From contig NZ_CALADU010000296.1 in NCBI RefSeq assembly GCF_937890665.1, positions 1-37,866 on the forward strand: DNA of 37,866 nt. Direction: 5' to 3'. Every line of letters begins with the position of its first letter. Within the stretch, counting starts at the first letter, position 1. The position numbers and the translations under genes were made by a program. This DNA comes from an uncultured Subdoligranulum sp. Its GTDB lineage: Bacteria > Bacillota_A > Clostridia > Oscillospirales > Ruminococcaceae. Positions 16,890 to 25,140 of the stretch are shown here, piece by piece. Under the pieces are notes generated by a model. It was not told the DNA's origin, ran no database searches, and saw only the letters and a program-made list of their open reading frames with translations.

Positions 16890-17000
16890 TTGCAGCAGCA
16901 GTTCCCCCGCGTCCAGCGCCATCCCCAACCGCCGGCCCCAGACCGGGTCTTGTGGGTCATATTCCGCCCCTTCTTGGGGCGATGCATAGCATTCCGCCAT
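16878..17000 (-). pseudogene. N-terminal fragment of a ThrE-like (DUF1212) exporter
   Basis: About 41 residues from the ATG at 17000 end in LGMALDAGELLLQSGAEA, the family's conserved first helix (ALDAGELLLxSGAE of threonine/serine exporter, DUF1212 proteins), in which VxRVE-type sequence should follow. Instead the frame runs into the antisense of putP (CPRKGYYPEHRAV), so the gene is cut at the putP junction. It keeps a strong promoter at 17034-17062. The frame stays open to 16389 only because it reads antisense to putP. Confidence 0.75.
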
Positions 17001-17033
17001 TTGGCATCCGACCTTTTTGTTTGGGTTAAGTCT

Positions 17034-17062
17034 AACATACCCGCGCCAGTTACTCGTGTCAA
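17034..17062 (-). promoter_or_regulatory. Consensus promoter facing the truncated ThrE-like gene
   Basis: On the minus strand TTGACA (17062-17057), 17-base spacer, TATGTT (17039-17034). It now drives a transcript into the antisense strand of the putP remnant. Confidence 0.7.
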
Positions 17063-17195
17063 TAGCTTTTTTCTATTTTGTTTCGCAATTCTTTCTCCGT
17101 TTTGTCCGCCGGTTTTTCCTTGCGGGAAACCATCGCTTCCTTTCCGATTTTCTCGCCCCTTTTCCCCCGGACCGTTTGGCGGGCAGAAATTTTGT

Positions 17196-17224
17196 TTGCT
17201 CCACCCGGCAAAACCCGCTATACT
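17196..17224 (+). promoter_or_regulatory. Promoter of the two-component/ABC operon
   Basis: TTGCTC (17196-17201), 17-base spacer, TATACT (17219-17224), 41 bases upstream of the response regulator start. Confidence 0.6.
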
Positions 17225-17264
17225 GGAACCAAAACCCGGGCAAGAGCCAACCGGAGGGGGATTC

Positions 17265-17936
17265 ATGAAGATTTTGCTGTTGGAGGATGACGCCGCCATT
17301 GCTGCGGCGCTGGCGTCCTTTTTGACCGAAAAGGGGTGCGAGGTCACCTGCTGCCCCACCCTTTCTCAGGCGCGGGACCGGTTGGAAGCCGCCCTGCCCG
17401 ATGTGGCCGTGCTGGACTGGAACCTGCCCGACGGGGACGGGGTCGCCCTCTGCCAGACGCTGCGGCAGCGCTGGCCCCGGCTGCCCCTTTTGCTGCTGAC
17501 GGTGCGCAGCGACACCCGGGACATTTTGACCGGCTTTGCCTGCGGCGCCGACGATTATGTGACCAAACCCTTTGACCGGGAGGTACTGTATTCCCGCTTG
17601 CTGGCCCTGTGGCGGCGCAGCCGCCCCGACGCGGGGACGGTGTTGTCCTGCGGCGGCATCCGGCTGGACCCAGCCCGGCAGGCCGTCACCTATCAGGGCA
17701 CGCCGGTGGCGCTGGCGCCGCTGGAATACCACCTGCTCTGCCTGCTTTTGCAAAACAAGGGCCGCACGGTGACCCGGCAGCAGTTGCTGGCCTCCCTCTG
17801 GGACCAAAACGGCCACTTTGTCAATGACAACACCCTCACCGTGACGATGAAGCGGCTGCGGGAAAAACTGGGCCGCCCCGCCTGCCTGAAAACGGTGCGC
17901 AGCTTTGGCTACCGATTGGAGGAACCCCAACCATGA
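17265..17936 (+). CDS. OmpR-family response regulator
   Basis: 223 residues. Receiver domain 1-115: acidic pocket LEDD (about 7-9), phospho-acceptor Asp in VAVLDWNLPDGDG (about 51), Thr in LLLLTVRS (about 79), and Lys in YVTKPFD (about 101). Winged-helix DNA-binding domain about 125-220 with LAPLEYHLLCLLLQNKGRTVTRQQLL and TLTVTMKRLREKLG, ending in the usual TVRSFGYRLE. GGAGGGGG lies before the ATG. Overlaps the kinase gene by ATGA. It probably controls the exporter encoded downstream. Confidence 0.93.
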   Translation: MKILLLEDDAAIAAALASFLTEKGCEVTCCPTLSQARDRLEAALPDVAVLDWNLPDGDGVALCQTLRQRWPRLPLLLLTVRSDTRDILTGFACGADDYVTKPFDREVLYSRLLALWRRSRPDAGTVLSCGGIRLDPARQAVTYQGTPVALAPLEYHLLCLLLQNKGRTVTRQQLLASLWDQNGHFVNDNTLTVTMKRLREKLGRPACLKTVRSFGYRLEEPQP

Positions 17937-19093
17937 ATCGCTCTTTTTTGCGCCGGATGGCCGTTCCGGCGGTTTGCCTGCTGGCGGTTTCCGCCGCCGC
18001 TGCGCTGCTGGCGTTCTGGTCCGCGTCCCGGCAGCTAGCCCTGCTGGACAGTTTTTGCACAGCCCTCATCGCCCGCGCCCCCGACAGTGCCGACACGGTC
18101 TGCGCGCTGGTCAAGGAAGGCGCCTTTGCCGCCCAACCGGCGCCGGGGATTTTGACGGAACTGGGCTACCGCCCCCGGGATTTTGCCGCCGGGACCGGCT
18201 GGCTGTACGGGGCAGCCGGGGTCGGTCTGGCGGTGGGAGCCGCCCTGTTGGCGGGGGGCGTTGTGCTGTCCCGCCGGGCTGCTGCCCGGCAGCAGCGGGA
18301 ACTGATCCGCCTGCTGGAAGCCGCCCGCACCGGCCAGCCCCTGCCGCTGCTTGCCCCCAACGGCCTAGCCGAGGGCAGCTACGCCCGTCTGGCCGACGAG
18401 ATCCAGAAGACCGTCACCGAGCTGGCCCTGACCCGGGAGGCCGCGGTCGATGCCCGGGACCGGTTTGCCCAAAACCTTGCCAACATTGCCCACCAGCTAA
18501 AAACGCCCCTCACCGCCCTATCGCTGGCGGCCCAAAACACCGGGGAAGAGGCCAGCCGTTCCATGGCCGCCCCGCTGGCCCGGCTCACCGGGTTGGAGGA
18601 ATCGCTGCTGTTGCTGGCCCGGCTGGACACCGGCGCCCTGCCCCTGTGCCCCCAGCCCTCCGACCTGTACACCCTGCTGATGCTGGCGGCGGACAACCTG
18701 CAGCCCCTGACCGACGCCGCCGGGGTGACGCTGGACATCCCGGAGCTGGCGCCCATCCCGCTGCGCTGCGACCCCGACTGGACGATGGAAGCGCTGATGA
18801 ACCTGCTGAAAAACTGTGTGGAGCACACCCCCGCGGGCAGCGCGGTGCGGTGTGTATGCCGGCGCAACGCCCTTTACACCGAGGTCCTTTTTCAGGACGC
18901 GGGGTGCGGGTTTTCCCCAAACGATTTGGACCATCTGTTTGAGCGGTTTTACCGCGGGGACCACGCCGGGCCGGACAGCACCGGGCTGGGGCTGGCCATT
19001 GCCAAAGAATTGCTGGTCCGGCAAAACGCGGTGGTCCATGCCGAAAACGCCCCCGGTGGCGGCGGGCAGTTTGTGGTGCGGTTTTACGGGTGA
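17933..19093 (+). CDS. Sensor histidine kinase
   Basis: 386 residues. Two membrane helices (about 9-29 and 91-112) enclose a small external domain of about 60 residues. The dimerisation/phosphotransfer helix has NIAHQLKTPLTALSL with the phospho-His near 188; the ATPase domain has the N-box MNLLKNCVEHTP, G1 DAGCGFSP and G2 STGLGLAIAKEL. Starts inside the stop of the regulator (ATGA) and is followed after 56 bases by the ABC ATPase. The arrangement regulator, kinase, ATPase, FtsX permease is that of the Bce-like antimicrobial-peptide sensing modules, although the kinase external domain is larger than the minimal Bce type. Confidence 0.92.
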   Translation: MNRSFLRRMAVPAVCLLAVSAAAALLAFWSASRQLALLDSFCTALIARAPDSADTVCALVKEGAFAAQPAPGILTELGYRPRDFAAGTGWLYGAAGVGLAVGAALLAGGVVLSRRAAARQQRELIRLLEAARTGQPLPLLAPNGLAEGSYARLADEIQKTVTELALTREAAVDARDRFAQNLANIAHQLKTPLTALSLAAQNTGEEASRSMAAPLARLTGLEESLLLLARLDTGALPLCPQPSDLYTLLMLAADNLQPLTDAAGVTLDIPELAPIPLRCDPDWTMEALMNLLKNCVEHTPAGSAVRCVCRRNALYTEVLFQDAGCGFSPNDLDHLFERFYRGDHAGPDSTGLGLAIAKELLVRQNAVVHAENAPGGGGQFVVRFYG

Positions 19094-19149
19094 CTGTCAC
19101 CGGGATGTCACCTTGGGATGGTAAAATAGCTGCCAAAGGAGGAGATCCC

Positions 19150-19830
19150 ATGGAACTGCTGCACTGTACCGCCCTAAAAAAAGTCTACGGCAAGGGGGAA
19201 GCCGCCGTCTGTGCCTTGGACGGCATCGACCTGACGGTGCCCCGGGGGGAGTTTTTGGCCGTGGTGGGGGCTTCCGGCTCTGGCAAATCCACCCTGCTGC
19301 ACCTGTTGGCCGGGGTGGACAAGCCCACCGCCGGGCAGGTGTGTATTGACGGGGTGGACGTGGGGACGCTGAACCCCACCCAAGCCGCCCTGTTTCGCCG
19401 CCGCAAAGTAGGGTTGGTTTACCAGTTTTTCAACCTCATCCCCACTCTGTCGGTGGAGAAAAACATCGCCCTGCCCCTGCTGTTGGACAAGCGGACCCCC
19501 GACCCCGCCTTTTTGGAGGAGCTTCTCCGCACGCTGGGCCTGACGGAAAAACGCCGCGCCCTGCCGGGGCAGCTTTCCGGCGGGCAGCAGCAGCGGGTGG
19601 CCATTGCCCGGGCCCTGTGCGCCCGGCCCGCCCTGCTGCTGGCGGACGAACCCACCGGCAATCTGGACCGAAAAAACAGCGCCGAGATCCTCGACCTGCT
19701 GACGCTCTGCCACCGGAATTGGGGGCAGACCATCCTGTTGGTGACCCACGACGACACGCTGGCGGCCCAAGCGGACCGGGTCATCACCCTGAGCGACGGG
19801 CGGATCGTCAGCGACCGCCCACGGGGGTAA
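19150..19830 (+). CDS. ABC ATPase of an FtsX-type exporter (MacB/LolD/BceA group)
   Basis: 226 residues, the usual size of this group. Walker [13 protein letters not shown] (about 38-49), Q-loop [17 protein letters not shown], signature [15 protein letters not shown], Walker [13 protein letters not shown], switch His LVTHD. The QFFNLIPTL and DEPTGNLD sequences are diagnostic of ATPases paired with FtsX-fold permeases. A start 60 bases upstream is open, but AAAGGAGGAGATCCC immediately before 19150 favours this one. The permease start follows the stop by 5 bases. Confidence 0.93.
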   Translation: MELLHCTALKKVYGKGEAAVCALDGIDLTVPRGEFLAVVGASGSGKSTLLHLLAGVDKPTAGQVCIDGVDVGTLNPTQAALFRRRKVGLVYQFFNLIPTLSVEKNIALPLLLDKRTPDPAFLEELLRTLGLTEKRRALPGQLSGGQQQRVAIARALCARPALLLADEPTGNLDRKNSAEILDLLTLCHRNWGQTILLVTHDDTLAAQADRVITLSDGRIVSDRPRG

Positions 19831-19835
19831 GGACG

Positions 19836-22067
19836 ATGTGGAAAGATTTTTCCCGCAGTGACTTGGCCCATACCCCTGCCGCCGTGCGCACCATGAGGCT
19901 GGCGGCACTGGCCGCCGCCTTTTTTCTGGCGCTGCTCTGCGGTTTGTTCTACAATGCCTGGACCTACGAGGTCGACCGCATCCTGCGGGAGGAAGGCAGT
20001 TGGCAGGCCCGGCTGACCCTGTCCGGCGAGGAACAGGCCGCCGCGTTGGAAACGCTGGAACAGTTTGCCCAAGTGGACACCATCACCTGCAACGAGGCCC
20101 TGTCCGGGCCGGAAACAAAGGTGGTGGAGCTGACCTTCCGGGACAAAGGAACGGTCTACGACACGGTGGCGCGCATCCGGGACCGGCTGGGGCTGGCCGA
20201 AGACCAGATCCAGACCCACGACACTCTGCTGTCCCGTTACCTTGTCACCGACCCCCGCGACCCCGACCCGCCTTTGCTGCTGCCCTTCCTGCTGGGGGTG
20301 TGGGCGGTCATGGCGCTGGCGCTGGTCCTGCTGCTGCGCAACGCCTTTGAGATCACCATGCAGGCCCGGCTGCACCGGCTGGGCATTCTGGCCAGTGTGG
20401 GGGCCACGCCCCGCCAACTGCGGCTCTGCCTTTTGCAGGAGGCTGCCGCCGTGGCGCTGCTTCCGTTGGCGGCAGGCACCCTGTTGGGCTTTGCCGCCTG
20501 CGCCGGGGTCTCGGCGGCGGTCAACCGGGCCGCGGCGGGCCTGCCCGGCCGCCAGCCGGCGGTGTTCACCCTTCATCCGGCGGTGGTTCTGGCCGCCCTG
20601 CTCTCCGCCTTGGTCACCGTTCTGCTTTCCGCTTGGCTGCCCGCCCGACGGCTCTGCCGCATCCCGCCGCTGGAAGCCCTGCGGGGCACCCTCCGGCAGG
20701 AGGCCCCCCACCGTGCCAAGCCATCCCTGACCACTTGGCTGCTGGGGCGGTGCTTCGGCATCCGGGGCGAACTGGCGGGCAACGCCCTCTCTGCCCAGAA
20801 AAAGGCTTTGCGCATCGCCCACAGTTCCCTGCTGCTCTCCTTTATGGGGTTCACCGCCATGCTCTGCTTTTTCACCCTCTCGGGCATCAGCACCCAGATG
20901 ACCTACTTTGCGCGGTATCAGGATGCTTGGGACGTGATGGCCACCCTGCCGGACACCCAGCTTTCGGAGTTTTCCCACACCGAGGAGTTGGCCGCCCTGC
21001 CCGGGGTGGAGAACTGCGTGGTCTATGAAAAGCGGCAGGCCGCCGTGCTGCTGCCCGCCGACGCCCAAAGTTCGGCCCTGCAAGGGCTGTGCGGGCTGGG
21101 GGCCTTGGCCGGGGAGGACGCCACCGCCGCCGAGGGCGGCTGGCTGGTGGACGCCCCTCTGGTGATTCTGGATGACGCCAGTTTTCTCCGCTTCTGTGAG
21201 GAGGCGGGCCTTTCCCCCTCGCTGGACGGCGGTGTGCTGCTCAACCGGGTGTGGGACAGCCTGCACAGCAATTTCCGCAGCCGGCAGTATCTGCCCTTTG
21301 TGCAGCCCGACACCGCCGCCCTGACCCTGATCGATGGGGAGGGCGCCGTTCTGGGGGAGCTGCCGCTGGTGGGGCTGACCGACACCCCGCCCGCTCTGCG
21401 GGAGGGATATGACGCCTACACGCTGGTTTTGTTCTGGCCCCAAAGTCTGTGGGAGCGCTGGCCGCAGGCAAGCCGTCTGGCCGCGCCCGCCCAAGGCCCG
21501 GAAGTGCTGGTCCGCCTGCTGGGGCGGGAAGGCATCTCGCAGGCGGAGTGCGAAGCCTTGCAGGGGGAAGTTTCCGCCCTGCTGGAACAAGCCGACTATG
21601 CCTGCACGGTGGAGAACCGGCTGACCGAGCGGGCCGTCAACGACCAGATGATCCAAGGGGCCGAGGCCATTTTGGGGGCGTTCTGTCTGTTGCTGGCCGC
21701 CATCGGGCTGGCCAACGTCTTTTTGAACACGCTGGGCTTTGTGACCCAGCGCCGCCGGGAGTTTGCCCGGTATCTTTCCTTGGGCATGACCCCCCGGGAG
21801 CTACGCAGCCTCTTTTGGATGGAGGGGGCGGTGCTGGCCCTGCGGCCGCTGGTCATCACCCTGCCCCTCACCGCCGGGATGGTCGCCCTGATGCTGCGGG
21901 CCAGTTATCTGGACCCGGCGCTCTTTCTGGCCCAAGCGCCGGTGGTGCCCGTCGGGCTGTTTGCACTGGGCATCCTGCTCTTTGTGGCGCTGGCGTACGC
22001 GCTGGGGGCCCGCAAGGTGCTTTCCACCGACTTGGCCGAGATCTTAAAGGATGACAGCTTGCTGTAA
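19836..22067 (+). CDS. FtsX-domain ABC permease
   Basis: 743-residue membrane protein. First helix about 21-41 (LAALAAAFFLALLCGLFY), an external segment of about 105 residues, three helices at about 145-270 with the FtsX loop sequence RLHRLGILASVGATPRQLRLCLLQEA, another helix near 335-350 (SSLLLSFMGFTAMLCFFTL), a second external domain of about 260 residues, and a C-terminal FtsX domain (FCLLLAAIGLANVFLNTLG; FARYLSLGMTPRELRSLFWMEG; final helices). The two FtsX domains mean one polypeptide forms the exporter core. TAAGGACG provides a weak ribosome site near the ATPase stop. Likely removes or senses an antimicrobial peptide or lipid-linked ligand; substrate unknown. Confidence 0.88.
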   Translation: MWKDFSRSDLAHTPAAVRTMRLAALAAAFFLALLCGLFYNAWTYEVDRILREEGSWQARLTLSGEEQAAALETLEQFAQVDTITCNEALSGPETKVVELTFRDKGTVYDTVARIRDRLGLAEDQIQTHDTLLSRYLVTDPRDPDPPLLLPFLLGVWAVMALALVLLLRNAFEITMQARLHRLGILASVGATPRQLRLCLLQEAAAVALLPLAAGTLLGFAACAGVSAAVNRAAAGLPGRQPAVFTLHPAVVLAALLSALVTVLLSAWLPARRLCRIPPLEALRGTLRQEAPHRAKPSLTTWLLGRCFGIRGELAGNALSAQKKALRIAHSSLLLSFMGFTAMLCFFTLSGISTQMTYFARYQDAWDVMATLPDTQLSEFSHTEELAALPGVENCVVYEKRQAAVLLPADAQSSALQGLCGLGALAGEDATAAEGGWLVDAPLVILDDASFLRFCEEAGLSPSLDGGVLLNRVWDSLHSNFRSRQYLPFVQPDTAALTLIDGEGAVLGELPLVGLTDTPPALREGYDAYTLVLFWPQSLWERWPQASRLAAPAQGPEVLVRLLGREGISQAECEALQGEVSALLEQADYACTVENRLTERAVNDQMIQGAEAILGAFCLLLAAIGLANVFLNTLGFVTQRRREFARYLSLGMTPRELRSLFWMEGAVLALRPLVITLPLTAGMVALMLRASYLDPALFLAQAPVVPVGLFALGILLFVALAYALGARKVLSTDLAEILKDDSLL

Positions 22068-22082
22068 CGTCCCTGTTTGCCC

Positions 22083-22110
22083 AAAAGGCCCGCCTTTCGG
22101 CGGGCCTTTT
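22083..22110. terminator. Bidirectional intrinsic terminator
   Basis: AAAAGGCCCGCC (22083-22094), loop TTTC, GGCGGGCCTTTT (22099-22110). It has a T-run on both strands and serves the permease gene and the convergent acetyltransferase gene. Confidence 0.9.
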
Positions 22111-22120
22111 GTCTGTTTCT

Positions 22121-22762
22121 TTATGGGCGGAACACCTCTCGCCGGTCCACCAGTTCCTGCAGCTCGTTCACAAAGCGGCTCAGGTGGAAGCCATCGCACA
22201 CCCCGTGGTGTACCTGTACGGCCAGCGGCATCCGATAGCGTTGGTTTTCCTCGTAGTATTTGCCCATGGTAAAGATGGGGAGCAGGTAGTCATATCCCTT
22301 TTGCAGGTTCAGGTTGAACCCCGCGAAGGAGACCCACGGCACCATGGACACCGGGAAGGTGTTGGCCGGGGTGCCCGGTTTGCCTTCCATCTTCTGGATA
22401 TGGCCGTACTGCTCCAGATCTTGCCGGTACGCCTGCCGGAAGGCGGCAAAGTCGGGGTGGTACTCGGTCCACAGGTTGGAGAAGGTCTGGCTTTCGGGAT
22501 GGAACACCGTATAGCTGGGCATCATCTCAGAGAATACCCCCAGTTTTCCCTCGGGGTCGAAGGCGGTGCGGAACTCGCTGTGCCGGTTCACCAGCGTGGT
22601 CAGGGCGTACAGCATGGCGGGGTAGAGCTGGATGTGTTCCTCCACCAAGGGGGTGATGTCCAGCTTGACGCTCATGCTGTATGTGCAGGGCACCGCGAAA
22701 CAATAGTGGTCAAAGTATTCTTTTCGGGGCCAGTTCTGCCGGTCGATGATCTGAAATTCCAT
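22121..22762 (-). CDS. cat: Chloramphenicol acetyltransferase family protein
   Basis: 213-residue cytoplasmic trimer-forming acyltransferase, the normal CatA length. The catalytic motif VHHGVCDGFH (His near 188) matches the family QVHHAVCDGYH, and the DHY near the N-terminus, SEFRTAF, GVFSEMMPSYTVFH and NTFPVSMVPWVSFAGFNLN are family blocks. It transfers acetyl from acetyl-CoA to chloramphenicol or related acceptors. Sequence alone does not show that it confers resistance; chromosomal CatA/VAT-like homologues are common in Clostridia. Monocistronic, with its own promoter at 22797-22825; the ribosome site is weak (AAAAAGCAGG). Confidence 0.9.
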   Translation of the reverse strand: MEFQIIDRQNWPRKEYFDHYCFAVPCTYSMSVKLDITPLVEEHIQLYPAMLYALTTLVNRHSEFRTAFDPEGKLGVFSEMMPSYTVFHPESQTFSNLWTEYHPDFAAFRQAYRQDLEQYGHIQKMEGKPGTPANTFPVSMVPWVSFAGFNLNLQKGYDYLLPIFTMGKYYEENQRYRMPLAVQVHHGVCDGFHLSRFVNELQELVDRREVFRP

Positions 22763-22796
22763 AGAAACACCTGCTTTTTGTTGTGGTTGCAGGGCT

Positions 22797-22825
22797 ATTA
22801 TAGCATGCCCCCGCGTCCCTGAAAA
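22797..22825 (-). promoter_or_regulatory. Promoter of the acetyltransferase gene
   Basis: On the minus strand TTTTCA (22825-22820), 17-base spacer, TATAAT (22802-22797) in the extended context ATGCTATAAT. No leader peptide or attenuator hairpin of the inducible cat type is seen in the 35 bases before the start. Confidence 0.65.
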
Positions 22826-22954
22826 GCCGCCGCCGGGGCGGCAGACGATTTCTTTTGGTTGCGTTGTACAGGCAACGGTTTTCTGCCGGGAATTGGTTTA
22901 TACTAGGCAATAAGGAAATCTTCCTCCCCTCCCTCTTACGAAAGGATGTACACA

Positions 22955-23329
22955 ATGGATCTGGAAAATCGAGCCTTTTTAAAACTTCGTCCCGTACAGG
23001 ACACCAAGCTCACCCAACTGGTGCAGCCCCTGCTGCAGCCGCAAGAGCAGATCTTGCAGCAGTACCAAGGCATCCGGGACGGGGTGGTCTTTACCGACCG
23101 GCGTCTGCTTGCGGTGAACACCCAGGGCGTCACCGGCAAGAAAAAGATGTACGCGGTGCTGCCTTACAGCCGCATTCAGGCCTATGCGCTGGAATCGGCG
23201 GGGGTGCTGGACTTTGACAGCGAGATGAAGCTGTGGTTTTCGGGTCTGGGCTGCGTCACGCTGGAGTTTTTGGCCGGGTCGGACCTGTTCGCCCTCAGTC
23301 ATTTGATGGATCAAGCAATTTTACGGTGA
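22955..23329 (+). CDS. PH-domain (bacterial YvbH-like) cytoplasmic protein
   Basis: 124 residues. The pattern is that of bacterial PH domains of the YvbH/bPH type: an acidic-amphipathic start (LTQLVQPLLQPQEQILQQYQ), GVVFTDRRLLAVNTQGVTGKKK, YAVLPYSRIQAYALE, then FDSEMKLWFSGLGCVTLEFL. An in-frame ATG lies 9 bases upstream at 22946 but directly touches the AAAGG site; 22955 has proper spacing. A TATACT -10 is at 22899-22904. Role unknown; such proteins are often stress-associated. The DUF308-like gene follows after 32 bases, probably cotranscribed. Confidence 0.8.
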   Translation: MDLENRAFLKLRPVQDTKLTQLVQPLLQPQEQILQQYQGIRDGVVFTDRRLLAVNTQGVTGKKKMYAVLPYSRIQAYALESAGVLDFDSEMKLWFSGLGCVTLEFLAGSDLFALSHLMDQAILR

Positions 23330-23361
23330 GCCGCACAACGCGGCAGAAAAGGAGAAGTTTC

Positions 23362-23895
23362 ATGGTTATGTATTTTTGGGAGCGCAGCGCCTCGGTTTGG
23401 ATCGCGCTGCTGTATATGGTAATGGGCGGGCTGCTGCTGGCATTCCCCGCCGCCACCAGCACGGTGTTTGTCTGGGCGCTGGCCGGGGGTGCCGCCGCCT
23501 ACGGTCTTAGCCACCTGCTGCGGTATCTGCAAACACGCAAAAACGGCGCCGCATCCCCTGCGGACCTCTTCCTGACGGTGCTGCCGCTGGCCTTCGCAGT
23601 CTTTGCTCTGGTCTGGCCCCAGACGCTGTTGTCCTTCCTGCCGCTGGTGCTGGGTTCGCTGCTGCTGATGGACGGCGTGGGCAAACTGCCCCTGACCGTT
23701 GCGGCTTTGCGCAGCCACACCCCCGACACCACCGCGCTGCTCCTCTCCAGCCTGATTCCGCTGGTGCTGGGCATCCTCATCGTGGTAAACCCCTTCCAGA
23801 CCGTTCAGTTGGTGGTCCGCATCTTTGGGCTGGGCCTCATCGCAGACGGCGTGGCAGACTTTGCCACCGTACTCACCGCCCGCCGGACCCGGTAA
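23362..23895 (+). CDS. DUF308/HdeD-like membrane protein
   Basis: 177 residues with six hydrophobic segments in three pairs (for example IALLYMVMGGLLLAFP, LLSFLPLVLGSLLLMDGVG, LVLGILIVVNPF, IFGLGLIADGVADF). The repeated G-x-hydrophobic-P pairs are the HdeD/DUF308 pattern. AAAAGGAG precedes the ATG. It follows the PH-domain gene closely and is ended by a terminator at 23906. Homologues are linked to acid or envelope stress, but that is only family knowledge. A second protein of similar build is at 28316. Confidence 0.8.
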   Translation: MVMYFWERSASVWIALLYMVMGGLLLAFPAATSTVFVWALAGGAAAYGLSHLLRYLQTRKNGAASPADLFLTVLPLAFAVFALVWPQTLLSFLPLVLGSLLLMDGVGKLPLTVAALRSHTPDTTALLLSSLIPLVLGILIVVNPFQTVQLVVRIFGLGLIADGVADFATVLTARRTR

Positions 23896-23905
23896 CCCCG
23901 GCGTC

Positions 23906-23945
23906 AAGACCCGCTGCTCCTCCGGGAGCGGCGGGTCTTTTTTTG
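23906..23945 (+). terminator. Intrinsic terminator after the DUF308-like gene
   Basis: AAGACCCGCTGCTCC (23906-23920) pairs with GGAGCGGCGGGTCTT (23925-23939) with one G-T pair, loop TCCG, then eight T. Confidence 0.92.
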
Positions 23946-23996
23946 TGCCGCGGGGCGTCCGTTGGCTGGACAACCGCTTTCCAAGGCCATACAGCG

Positions 23997-24012
23997 TATA
24001 CTGTGTACACAG
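23997..24012 (+). promoter_or_regulatory. -10 element overlapping a 12-bp palindrome before the esterase gene
   Basis: TATACT (23997-24002) runs into the perfect palindrome CTGTGTACACAG (24001-24012). The position, 41 bases before the start codon, suits an operator for a dimeric repressor. No clear -35 at 17 bases. Confidence 0.45.
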
Positions 24013-24052
24013 GGCGAGGAAAGACCCGCCCTCCACAGAAAGGAATTCTCCT

Positions 24053-24979
24053 ATGAACAAAACCATTACAGGCACCCAAATCCCCGCCGCCAACGAAGCG
24101 ATCTTAGCGGCGCTGCGCAAAGTACACAGCATCGCCTCCCCCGCCTCCACCGCACCGGAGGACCTAAAACGGCAGCGGCTGGGGCAGGAGGCACTGGGCC
24201 GACTGCTGACGCCGCCCATCGGCTTCAGCTGGGAGCCTTTCACCGTCGAAGGCATTCCGGCGGCTTGGGTCCGGCCGGAAGGCGGCCATGACCGCAGCAA
24301 AATGATCCTGTACTGCCATGGCGGCGGCTACACCAGCGGCACCCTTGGGTACGCCCGGCTGTTGGCCTCCCGCATGGCGCTGGCCACCGGGTATGAGGTA
24401 CTGGCATTCCAGTACCGGTTGGCGCCGGAGCACCCCTACCCCGAAGCGTTGGAAGACGCACGCCTGATCTGGGAGCACCTGATGTTCCTGGGCTGGGGCG
24501 CCAGAGAGATCATCCTGGCCGGCGATTCCGCCGGCGGCAATCTGGCATTGGAACTGGCACTGGACCTGCGGGATGCAGGCCGGATGGTACCCAACCGGCT
24601 GGTCCTGTTTTCGCCCTGGACCGACATGACGGCCTCGGGGGAAAGCTACGAAACCTGCCGGGACCAGGACCCGCTGCTGACCCGGGAATACATCGAAGCC
24701 GTGCGGGACGCCTACGCGCCCGGTGCGGACTGGGCACAGGCAGCTTACTCCCCCTTGTTTGCGGACCTGCGTGGACTGCCGCCCACGCTGATACAGGTCG
24801 GCGGACGAGAGATCCTGCGGGACGATTCTACCCGTTTGTACGAAGCTTTGCAGGCCGCGGGGGTTCCCGCCCTGCTGCAAATCTGGCCGGACATGTGGCA
24901 TGTATTCCAGATGTTCCCGCTGAAAGCCGCAGAGGAAGCCATGGACCAAATGGCCCGCTATCTGGAACTGCTGCGCTGA
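24053..24979 (+). CDS. Alpha/beta-hydrolase, hormone-sensitive-lipase-type esterase
   Basis: 308-residue carboxylesterase. The oxyanion-hole motif CHGGGYTSG (about 86-94), nucleophile elbow GDSAGGN (Ser near 158), Asp in the REILRDDS region (about 250) and His in MWHVFQMF (about 282) are all present, so it should be active. QYRLAPEHPYPEALEDA is the HSL (bacterial family IV) signature. It acts on short-chain acyl esters; no signal peptide, so cytoplasmic. AGAAAGGAATTCTCC precedes the ATG; the frame is open further upstream, but that runs through the terminator at 23906. Confidence 0.9.
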   Translation: MNKTITGTQIPAANEAILAALRKVHSIASPASTAPEDLKRQRLGQEALGRLLTPPIGFSWEPFTVEGIPAAWVRPEGGHDRSKMILYCHGGGYTSGTLGYARLLASRMALATGYEVLAFQYRLAPEHPYPEALEDARLIWEHLMFLGWGAREIILAGDSAGGNLALELALDLRDAGRMVPNRLVLFSPWTDMTASGESYETCRDQDPLLTREYIEAVRDAYAPGADWAQAAYSPLFADLRGLPPTLIQVGGREILRDDSTRLYEALQAAGVPALLQIWPDMWHVFQMFPLKAAEEAMDQMARYLELLR

Positions 24980-25140
24980 CCATCCGGTGTTCCCCGTCCC
25001 GGCCGGGATAAACGGCCCTTGGGCGGGGGATGCCGCCCGTAAGAAACACACAAAACAGAACAAGGAACACGCCCGCTGTTGTTGACGGCACATCTGGTGA
25101 TGCATCGGTTCTTACAAGCACGACACAGTGGGGTGTATCC

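Noticed and set aside
16743..17936. A 397-residue form of the response regulator starting at 16743
   Set aside because: The extra N-terminus is the out-of-frame putP/ThrE region. The regulator family starts at MKILLLEDD (17265), which has a ribosome site and its own promoter.
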